35,390 bases of DNA from Oscillospiraceae bacterium (GTDB lineage: Bacteria > Bacillota > Clostridia > UMGS1810): contig SVJH01000021.1 in assembly GCA_015069095.1 (NCBI GenBank), forward strand, positions 1-35,390, written 5' to 3'. A program made the position numbers and the translations under genes. Numbering within the stretch: the stretch's first letter is position 1; each line of letters opens with the position of its first letter. This document shows positions 25,442 through 31,641 of this stretch, piece by piece. Below the pieces are notes generated by a model. It had not been told where the DNA came from, ran no database searches, and worked only from the letters and a program-made list of their open reading frames with translations.

Positions 25442-25455
25442 AGGAGAACTGTTAT

Positions 25456-27348
25456 ATGAAAAAAATATGTTCAATAGTTTTATTGGTTATTATGACCCTA
25501 TCAATGTTTTCTTTTCATGCAATTGCGGATGAAAACAAAAAAATCGAGATAGAATTTTGTGTTGGTGATGACACACTTATGATTAACGGAAACCCTGTAA
25601 AAGTGGAAAAACCATATGTTGTAGATGGTGTTACACTTGTTCCTTTAAGAGTAATCACAGAAGCGTTCGGCGCGAAAGTCGACTGGGATGCTTCAACAAA
25701 AACTGTTACTCTTACATATCCTGATGTAAACATCGTTTTACAAATTGGAAATCCTATTGCTGAACTTAATGGCAGTGCACAAACACTACTTTGCGCACCA
25801 CAACTTACACCAAGCGGATTTACATTTGTACCATTAAGATTTATTTCCGAAAATTTTGGTGCAACTGTATCTTATGATGATGCTACAAAGCGTATAAAAG
25901 TTATTAAAGATGTATCAGATGACAGTTTATCTATGGTAGAAGGTATTGTAGAAAACAAATACATTGGCGATAGTTTTTACGGTTGGTCTATGGAAAACTT
26001 CCGTGATATGAATATGGACTACCGCGAATTTGACGGAACATATACATCGTTTTGCGACAGTGAAAACAATTATATCGAAATATATGTAGATACAGTCGGC
26101 GATGAACTTGACTTTGATAAAGAATTTTTAGATGAAAAAGATTCGTTTTCTGACTTGACTTTAGTTAAAGCAAATAAAGATACTTCAGATGAAAACAAAA
26201 AAACAATGCATTTTCAGGCAAAAAACAAAGATACTTTTGTAGAAGAACGCATTATTATAAAAGGTGATTACAGTTATGTAATTATAGGTTACTTTAATGC
26301 GAAAAATGAAACAATAAAAACAGAAGGAAGCAGAATAATCGGAACATTTGATACAACATTTGCAGGCGATGATATTTATGATTTATCAAATGTAAAAAAT
26401 TGTGTTCGCAGATTTGAATCAGAAGAAGCAAAATTATCTTTTGATGTACCTCAGGATTATATAATTGTATCTGATACTGATTTAGAAAACGAATTTGAAT
26501 TTGTAAGTATCAAAAAAGATGATAATATATCACGTATACATGTGTCATTTTATTCTAAGGACAATGCCGGAAGTGCTTTAGAAATGGCAACTGAAGATTT
26601 TAATCACAATAAATCATATATAAATGAAGATATAGTAAAATTCTCATTAAATGTAAATCCACGCCTCTATAACGGAAGAGAAGCATATGAATATTATTAC
26701 GAAATAAACGCAACAAATTACAGTGAATATACAAGAGATATTTTCTTTGAAGTAGGCGATTATGTTTACAATGTAGGAATTACATTAAAACTTCCATATC
26801 CAAGTTACAATGCATTTATTGAATCCTTTATAAACAGTATGAAAGTTGAAGAAATTGATATAAATAAAATGGGCTCACTTTTAAGAAACATCAATGATCG
26901 CGAAGGCACATACACATCCGATGAAAATCCAAACTTTGATATCACTTTACCAAATAACTATAAAGAAGTATCTTTAGGTCAGGGCAATATGTCATATGTA
27001 AACGAGTTATCAGGTGTTGTGATACAATTACAGATAATAACCCAAAAAAATAACTTTAAAGCTTCTGAAGTAGAAGATGCAGTAGACGAAATGGAAGGTA
27101 TCGTTTACAGTACAAAAGGTGTAAAATTGATTGAAAAAACGAATCGCGTTTTATATGGTACAAAAAGATTTTGGAAGTTTATTGCAAAAAACACAATAAA
27201 TGAAGATTATGTTGTATTTGAAGAATTCTATGTTTTCCCAAAACAAAATAAACTGTATGCTTTTACAGTTACTTATTCTGAACTTGCATATTCAAAAGCG
27301 GCAAAACAAGAAATCAGCGATATTTTAACTTCAATTAAATTTAAGTAA
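25456..27348 (+). CDS. Secreted protein: two CuAO-N modules and three PsbP-like repeats
   Basis: Exported protein of 630 residues with no enzyme motif that I recognise. A signal peptide (about 1-24, ending HAIADEN) precedes two copper-amine-oxidase-N modules (about 30-90 and 95-150: LVPLRVITEAFGAKVDWD, FVPLRFISENFGATVSYDD). The rest looks like three diverged modules (about 165-302, 315-463, 485-630). Each has a short amphipathic first strand followed by beta-strands and a closing F or I..SF/SMK/SIKF-type helix, like PsbP/DUF1795-type domains. The first frame codon is at 25435 but ATG 25456 has AAGGAG upstream. Operon partner of the HtrA-like protease; substrate, partner or inhibitor of it is conceivable but not shown. 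Confidence 0.82.
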   Translation: MKKICSIVLLVIMTLSMFSFHAIADENKKIEIEFCVGDDTLMINGNPVKVEKPYVVDGVTLVPLRVITEAFGAKVDWDASTKTVTLTYPDVNIVLQIGNPIAELNGSAQTLLCAPQLTPSGFTFVPLRFISENFGATVSYDDATKRIKVIKDVSDDSLSMVEGIVENKYIGDSFYGWSMENFRDMNMDYREFDGTYTSFCDSENNYIEIYVDTVGDELDFDKEFLDEKDSFSDLTLVKANKDTSDENKKTMHFQAKNKDTFVEERIIIKGDYSYVIIGYFNAKNETIKTEGSRIIGTFDTTFAGDDIYDLSNVKNCVRRFESEEAKLSFDVPQDYIIVSDTDLENEFEFVSIKKDDNISRIHVSFYSKDNAGSALEMATEDFNHNKSYINEDIVKFSLNVNPRLYNGREAYEYYYEINATNYSEYTRDIFFEVGDYVYNVGITLKLPYPSYNAFIESFINSMKVEEIDINKMGSLLRNINDREGTYTSDENPNFDITLPNNYKEVSLGQGNMSYVNELSGVVIQLQIITQKNNFKASEVEDAVDEMEGIVYSTKGVKLIEKTNRVLYGTKRFWKFIAKNTINEDYVVFEEFYVFPKQNKLYAFTVTYSELAYSKAAKQEISDILTSIKFK

Positions 27349-27349
27349 C

Positions 27350-27388
27350 AAAAAACCTCTTTGGAAAATTCCAAAGAGGTTTTTTAAA
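27350..27388 (+). terminator. Terminator of the htrA-like/630-residue operon
   Basis: Long hairpin AACCTCTTTGGAA / TTCCAAAGAGGTT (27354-27366 with 27369-27381) followed by T's, directly after the stop codon. Confidence 0.92.
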
Positions 27389-27395
27389 ATAATAC

Positions 27396-27424
27396 TTGAT
27401 TATTTTTTTGTTTTGTAATATAAT
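27396..27424 (+). promoter_or_regulatory. Promoter of the pyrophosphatase gene
   Basis: TTGATT (27396-27401), a 17-base spacer and TATAAT (27419-27424), 30 bases before the ATG. Confidence 0.75.
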
Positions 27425-27454
27425 ACTAAGAAAAAATTAAACAAGGTGATAAAA

Positions 27455-27988
27455 ATGAGCAATATATGGCACGATATAAGCCCAAAAAGAATAACTCCAA
27501 ACGATTTTATGTGCGTTGTGGAAATTACAAAGGGCAGTAAGAAAAAATACGAACTTGACAAAGAAACAGGCTACATTATGCTTGACAGAATACTTTATAC
27601 ATCAACACATTACCCTTCAAACTACGGATTTATTCCGCGTACTTACGGTGATGATAACGACCCGCTTGATGTACTTCTTCTTTGCAGTGAAAGTATTGAG
27701 CCTTTAACGCTTGTAAGATGCTATCCGATTGGCGTTATTACAATGATTGACAACGGAAGATGCGACGAAAAAATTATTGCAATTCCGTTTGGCGACCCAA
27801 CATACAATATTTACACAGATATTTCTCAGCTCCCAAAACACATTTTTGACGAAATGACTCACTTTTTTAAAGTATACAAGGCGCTTGAAAACAAAGAAAC
27901 TGCTGTAAATGAAGTTCAGGGTGCAGATGAAGCAGTAAAAATTATAACACAGGCAATTGACAGTTATATTGAAAATTTCTGTAAATAA
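27455..27988 (+). CDS. ppa: Family I inorganic pyrophosphatase
   Basis: Cytoplasmic Mg-dependent hydrolase of pyrophosphate, 177 residues, normal for the bacterial family I enzyme. It shows SNYGFIPRTYGDDNDPLDVLLL, the core metal-binding DNDPLDVLL motif, and further conserved segments (RCDEKIIAIPFGDP, FDEMTHFFKVYKALE). Start ATG 27455 has AAGGTGAT upstream; a GTG at 27446 in frame is less likely because no ribosome site precedes it. It is a single gene with its own promoter and terminator (28030-28062). The composite repeat begins 5 bases after the stop codon. Confidence 0.94.
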   Translation: MSNIWHDISPKRITPNDFMCVVEITKGSKKKYELDKETGYIMLDRILYTSTHYPSNYGFIPRTYGDDNDPLDVLLLCSESIEPLTLVRCYPIGVITMIDNGRCDEKIIAIPFGDPTYNIYTDISQLPKHIFDEMTHFFKVYKALENKETAVNEVQGADEAVKIITQAIDSYIENFCK

Positions 27989-28029
27989 AAAAGCATCCCA
28001 TAAGTGGGTTGGTCTTAAGGATAAAATAA

Positions 28030-28062
28030 AACCGAGTGAAAATAAATCACTCGGTTATTTTT
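28030..28062 (+). terminator. Terminator of ppa, inside the repeat element
   Basis: Stem AACCGAGTG (28030-28038) / CACTCGGTT (28048-28056) followed by ATTTTTATT. The same place in the copy at 35149-35176 has an unrelated sequence that pairs as well. Confidence 0.85.
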
Positions 28063-28286
28063 ATTGCTTGAATATTGTAGGGGACGGCGCGAAACGACGT
28101 CCCGTAAAGCCTCCCTTGTGTAAAGGGCGATGTTTGCCAGTGGCAAACGCTTATCGCCGACCGAAGTGGAACGTAGACGGGGGACCACATTAGTGGTGGA
28201 GGGATTGTAATTATTAAAATTACTATAGACACAATCCCTCAGTCTCGCATTTGCTCGACAGCTCCCTTTAGGCAAGGGAGCCTTTT

Positions 28287-28320
28287 TCAAAAATCCCTAA
28301 CACGCACTCACTTAAGGGAT
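28287..28320 (-). terminator. Terminator of the S26 operon, formed by the repeat end
   Basis: On the minus strand ATCCCT (28320-28315) pairs with AGGGAT (28297-28292), followed by TTTTT. The terminal inverted repeat of the element thus serves as a terminator-like hairpin for the operon that ends at 28325. Confidence 0.5.
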
Positions 28321-28324
28321 ACTT

Positions 28325-28783
28325 TTATTTTTTGAACATTCTTTTTAACTTGTTTTTTACTCTTCTTATAAATTTTCTTAAAGGTCTTGAATATGTCCAG
28401 AATACACAATAGCATTTATATGAAAAATCATCGCAACTTATGTATTTTCCATCTTTATAAAAACCTTTAAGCACCGCAACAACATCGTTATATGTTATTC
28501 CGTATTCTTTAACATACTGATGATCTCCGCACATAACGTATGAATCTTTTTTTACTTTTATAATTCTGTGCAAAACAAAACTTCCGTCGCTTCTTCTATA
28601 AAGAGGGACATCATATTTTTTTAGTCGGCTTCCTTGTTTTATTAAAACAATTGTATCCTCGCCGTTTCTAAGCAGTGGCATCATACTTGTGCCTGTTGCA
28701 ATCATTTTAAATTCTCCGCCACTTTCAAGAACTGCCTGCATTGCAGGATAAATTTTTTCAATCGAGAAACTAACAGTTTTCAA
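28325..28783 (-). CDS. S24/S26-type peptidase with Ser-His dyad, signal-peptidase-like
   Basis: Protein of 152 residues with the signal-peptidase-like fold. GTSMMPLL carries the nucleophile Ser33, and the next motif is VLHRIIKV with His72 where most bacterial leader peptidases have Lys, as in the SipW/Sec11 type. A GDHQ segment and Asp100 follow. The usual N-terminal membrane anchor is absent; a short hydrophobic stretch (about 122-131) and a very basic tail (RKFIRRVKNKLKRMFKK) lie at the C-terminus. The start is TTG 28783 with AAGGAG 8 bases upstream, overlapping the PqqD-like gene by 14 bases. It is likely to process a protein or peptide handled by the two upstream genes. Its real substrate is unknown. 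Confidence 0.8.
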   Translation of the reverse strand: MKTVSFSIEKIYPAMQAVLESGGEFKMIATGTSMMPLLRNGEDTIVLIKQGSRLKKYDVPLYRRSDGSFVLHRIIKVKKDSYVMCGDHQYVKEYGITYNDVVAVLKGFYKDGKYISCDDFSYKCYCVFWTYSRPLRKFIRRVKNKLKRMFKK

Positions 28784-29039
28784 TTATATCGGCTCCTTTT
28801 AGAGTATTTAAAAATGTCTGTAAGTCCTCAGTTGCTGTTTTTTCGTCAATAGAATATTCTTTCATAAGTGCTTCTATAAGTTCGCCTTCTGTTGCACCTG
28901 TTTCAAGTTTTTTCCAAAGCATAATTCCGCTTTCATTTAGTGTTACCATTGAGTTAAATGTTTTGGAAAGTTTTCCCGTTGCTACAACTACACCGGTATC
29001 GTCAATTTCACTAAGTAAAAATCCTTTTTTAATATTCAT
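28770..29039 (-). CDS. PqqD-like peptide-binding (RRE) protein
   Basis: An 89-residue protein of the PqqD family, the winged-helix RiPP recognition element that binds leader peptides of ribosomally made peptides for a modifying enzyme. The visible pattern is FLLSEIDDTGVVVATG, LNESGIMLWKKLETGATEGEL (the core of the family), and DLQTFLNTLKGADII near the end. ATG follows the kinase stop codon with no gap (TAAATG) and has AAAGGAG upstream. No radical SAM enzyme, YcaO protein or peptide precursor is in the window, so its client is unidentified. It is the middle gene of a three-gene module. Confidence 0.85.
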   Translation of the reverse strand: MNIKKGFLLSEIDDTGVVVATGKLSKTFNSMVTLNESGIMLWKKLETGATEGELIEALMKEYSIDEKTATEDLQTFLNTLKGADIIENC

Positions 29040-29738
29040 TTAAATTTCTCCTTTACTCATTGTACTAAATGATAACATTGCTGCTTCATCGCTTATATTG
29101 CAATAAAGTCTGTACACATTCGTATTTTTTAAAGTCTCAATTACAAGTGCCATTAAATTTGCCATTTTATCTTCAGGTCTTATTGTCTGATTAAGTATTG
29201 GCAGTACTGCATCTGATGCTTTTACTTTTTCGATTTTATTTTCTATTCCACGCTCTAAAATGCATATTGATTTAAGCGGAACTTTTACATTTTTATTCTG
29301 GTCAGTTTTCCCTGAAAACGGCGTTCCGTAAACGTAAATTCCATCATCTTCAATTTTAATTGCAGGTTTATCGTCATTTATAATAAATGCATCTTCAAAA
29401 TTCTTAAGCCATAGTGATGTGTGGGTAGATTTACCCGTACCGCTTGATGCCGAGAACAAATACGCATTATTATCTTTTGCAACTGCAGATGAATGAAGTA
29501 AAAAACAGTTATAATCCAAGCATTTTTCATAAAAGAGCGAACCATAAAAAATATATTCACAATCGTCAAGCGTAAGATGTGGATTTTCCTTTTGTTGCTC
29601 ATTTAAAAATTCATCTGAAATGTAAAGTTCAAAGTCGATATTTTCTTCATCGCATATATACGCTTCGCTTTGAGTTTTTAAAGTTTTATATTTGGGATTC
29701 ATTTTTACATTCATCCCCGCGATTTTATATACCGGCAT
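29040..29738 (-). CDS. HprK-like serine kinase-family protein
   Basis: Protein of 232 residues related to the C-terminal kinase domain of HPr kinase and to the HprK-related kinases found in RiPP gene clusters. It shows LLHSSAV with His82 (the active-site region of the family), the P-loop SGTGKST (99-105), an acidic metal-binding segment INDDKPAI (121-128), and GTPFSGK (138-144). The N-terminal 70 residues are a divergent strand-rich domain, not the HPr kinase N-domain. GAGGTG precedes the ATG. It starts 15 bases after rex and abuts the PqqD-like gene. It is not the catabolite-control kinase of Firmicutes, as that is longer; a role in peptide modification is inference from its neighbours. Confidence 0.83.
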   Translation of the reverse strand: MPVYKIAGMNVKMNPKYKTLKTQSEAYICDEENIDFELYISDEFLNEQQKENPHLTLDDCEYIFYGSLFYEKCLDYNCFLLHSSAVAKDNNAYLFSASSGTGKSTHTSLWLKNFEDAFIINDDKPAIKIEDDGIYVYGTPFSGKTDQNKNVKVPLKSICILERGIENKIEKVKASDAVLPILNQTIRPEDKMANLMALVIETLKNTNVYRLYCNISDEAAMLSFSTMSKGEI

Positions 29739-29753
29739 CGTTTCACCTCTTAC

Positions 29754-30374
29754 TTATTTTATCTTGTATGATAATGTCATAAGACTATCTGACAAATGAA
29801 CATTTTCTATTGGAACATCTGAATCAAGTTCAATTTCGGCATATGAAAAATTCCATATTCCTTTTATACCATAGTCGATAAGTTGTTTTGCAATATCGTT
29901 TGCTACTTTTTTAGGAACTGTCAATATAGCAATTTCAGGTTTATTTTCTTTAATAAAATCTTTTAAACGGTCGTTATCATATACTTCTATACCATGTATT
30001 TTTGTACCTATTGTATCTTTGTCAATATCAAAAATCCCAATAAGTTGAAAACCTCTTTTTTCAAAGTTTGCATGGTTTGCAAGTGCATGACCGAGGTATC
30101 CCGCACCTATTAAAATTGTGCTTACACTTTTGTCAATACCTAATATTGATGCTATTTCATTTCTTAAAAGTTCCACATTGTATCCGTAGCCCTGCTGACC
30201 GAAACCTCCGAAAAAATTGAAATCCTGACGGATTTGGGATGCTGTTACTCCCATTTTTTTGCTAAGTTCTCCCGATGAAATTCTATAAACATTCTTTTTT
30301 AAAAGGTCATCGAGATAACGATAATATCTGGGTAGTCTTTTTGCAACTACCTCAGGAACATTCTTTTCCTTCAA
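29754..30374 (-). CDS. rex: Redox-sensing transcriptional repressor Rex
   Basis: NADH/NAD+-sensing repressor of fermentation genes in Firmicutes, 206 residues. An N-terminal winged helix (about 1-80: RLPRYYRYLDDL, SSGELSKKMGVTASQIRQD, FGGFGQQGYGYNV) precedes the Rossmann domain with GAGYLGHA, and a C-terminal swapped helix ends the protein. Start codon TTG 30374, with GGAGG 7 bases upstream; no better start in frame. It lies 80 bases after icd with no clear promoter in the gap, so it may be read from upstream. The palindrome AAACAG / CTGTTT (30401-30416) in the gap may be a weak hairpin or operator. I see no typical TTGTGAA-type Rex site there. Confidence 0.94.
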   Translation of the reverse strand: MKEKNVPEVVAKRLPRYYRYLDDLLKKNVYRISSGELSKKMGVTASQIRQDFNFFGGFGQQGYGYNVELLRNEIASILGIDKSVSTILIGAGYLGHALANHANFEKRGFQLIGIFDIDKDTIGTKIHGIEVYDNDRLKDFIKENKPEIAILTVPKKVANDIAKQLIDYGIKGIWNFSYAEIELDSDVPIENVHLSDSLMTLSYKIK

Positions 30375-30454
30375 TTTTATGCCTCCGCATTTATTTATTT
30401 AAACAGAAATCTGTTTATTTTTGGATAAATTCTGTCAGCTTAGTTTTTCATTTT

Positions 30455-31615
30455 TTATAGACTTTTTATTGTTTCCATAATGTAGTTGGCAAATTCTTCA
30501 CCTGTTGCACCTGTATCTCTGCCTGTCATTACAAGTTTCTTTTCTTTAAACATACAAATATCAAGTGCTTCTTCAAGTTTTCTTGCTTTGTCGCTTTCGC
30601 CAATATGGTCTAAAAGCATAACACCTGCTCTTATAATGCTGCAAGGGTCAGCGTATTTATCTCTGCCTTCTTTAACCATTCTTGGAGCACTTCCGTGAAT
30701 TGCTTCAAACATAGCATATTTTTTACCGATGTTTGCACTTCCTGCAGTACCTACACCACCTTGGAATTCTGCTGCTTCGTCAGTTAAAATATCGCCGTAA
30801 AGGTTAGGAAGAACAAGCACTTCAAATTGTGTTCTTCTTTTTTCGTCAACAAGTTTTGCTGTCATAATATCAATATACCAGTCATCAAGTTCAATGCCAG
30901 GGTAATCTTTAGCAACCTCCTGACAAATATTTAAGAACTTACCGTCTGTTGTTTTAACAACGTTTGCTTTTGTAACTGCAGTAACTCTTTTCTTGCCTGT
31001 TTTTTTAGCGTATTCAAATGCAGCGCGTGCAATTCTTTCGCATCCTTCTGTTGTAGCAACGCAAAAGTCCATTGCAAGGTCATCTGTAACGTGAACACCG
31101 TCGCTTCCAAGAGCGTAACTTCCTTCTGTATTTTCACGATAGAAAGTCCAGTCTATACCTTTTTCCGGAACTCTTACAGGACGTACGTTTGCAAAAAGGT
31201 CAAGTTCTTTTCTCATTGCAACGTTTGCACTTTCGATATTTGGCCATTCATCGCCTGCTCTTGGTGTTGTTGTAGGACCTTTTAAAATAACATGGCATTT
31301 TTTAAGTTCGCAAAGGACATCATCAGGAATTGCTTTTCCGCAAGCAACTCTGTTTTCAATTGTAAGACCGTCTATAACTTTAAATTCAACCTTGCCTGCT
31401 TTTACTTTGTCTTCTAATAAGAATTCCAAAATTCTGTGTGCTTCTTTTGTAATTGCAGGACCTATTCCGTCGCCACCTACAACGCCGATTATAAGTTTAT
31501 CAAGTTTTTCGTAATCTACAAATTCTTTTTCCGCATTTATTCTTTCTACTCTTTCAAGTTGATTTCTAAGTAGTTTTTCAAATTTTTCCATTGCAATTTT
31601 AATGCTGTTTTCCAT
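30455..31615 (-). CDS. Isocitrate/isopropylmalate family dehydrogenase, probable isocitrate dehydrogenase
   Basis: Decarboxylating dehydrogenase making 2-oxoglutarate, 386 residues. It has an N-terminal extension of about 40 residues, then VVGGDGIGPAI, the substrate motif SANVAMRKELDLFANVRPVR, YRENTEGSY, the catalytic lysine segment TKANVVK, and NLYGDILTDE followed by FEAIHGSAPRM. The S-x-N-V arrangement and the aconitase gene next door point to isocitrate, not isopropylmalate. The cofactor-binding segment around HGSAPRMVKEGRDKY does not clearly match the NADP- or NAD-type pattern, so cofactor is open. AGGAGG precedes the ATG; the gap to the aconitase gene is 26 bases. No citrate synthase is visible in the window. 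Confidence 0.88.
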   Translation of the reverse strand: MENSIKIAMEKFEKLLRNQLERVERINAEKEFVDYEKLDKLIIGVVGGDGIGPAITKEAHRILEFLLEDKVKAGKVEFKVIDGLTIENRVACGKAIPDDVLCELKKCHVILKGPTTTPRAGDEWPNIESANVAMRKELDLFANVRPVRVPEKGIDWTFYRENTEGSYALGSDGVHVTDDLAMDFCVATTEGCERIARAAFEYAKKTGKKRVTAVTKANVVKTTDGKFLNICQEVAKDYPGIELDDWYIDIMTAKLVDEKRRTQFEVLVLPNLYGDILTDEAAEFQGGVGTAGSANIGKKYAMFEAIHGSAPRMVKEGRDKYADPCSIIRAGVMLLDHIGESDKARKLEEALDICMFKEKKLVMTGRDTGATGEEFANYIMETIKSL

Positions 31616-31641
31616 TATATTTTCCTCCTATATGTGTAGTA

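Larger units (their letters stand above)
27993..28322. repeat. Composite inverted-repeat element between ppa and the S26 gene
   Basis: A 330-base non-coding element that fills the space between two convergent stop codons. Its ends are imperfect inverted repeats of about 30 bases: left 27993-28025 (GCATCCCATAAGTGGGTTGG...), right 28322-28289 read on the minus strand (GTATCCCTTAAGTGAGTGCG...). Inside are a second inverted repeat of about 20 bases (28108-28126 against 28281-28262), a nested hairpin (28127-28157), CCACATTAGTGG, and GAGGGATTGT / ACAATCCCTC. No transposase or convincing frame is present, so it is a MITE-like, non-autonomous element. I recall similar GGGAGCC / GAGGGATTGT units in gut clostridial genomes, but did not search. 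Confidence 0.7.

Noticed and set aside
28015-28290. Open frames on both strands inside the composite repeat
   Set aside because: Composition follows the inverted repeats, no ribosome site, and no known protein family; they are by-products of the hairpins.
27993-28322. CRISPR array
   Set aside because: The repeats are inverted and differ in length; there is no regular direct repeat with spacers and no cas gene.
28325-29738. Catabolite-control HPr kinase (hprK)
   Set aside because: The kinase-like protein is too short, lacks the HPr kinase N-domain, and lies with PqqD-like and S26 genes, not with lgt or other usual hprK neighbours.
30375-30454. Rex operator for autoregulation
   Set aside because: The only palindrome (AAACAG / CTGTTT) does not match the TTGTGAA..TTCACAA-type Rex site that I know, so I do not call it an operator.
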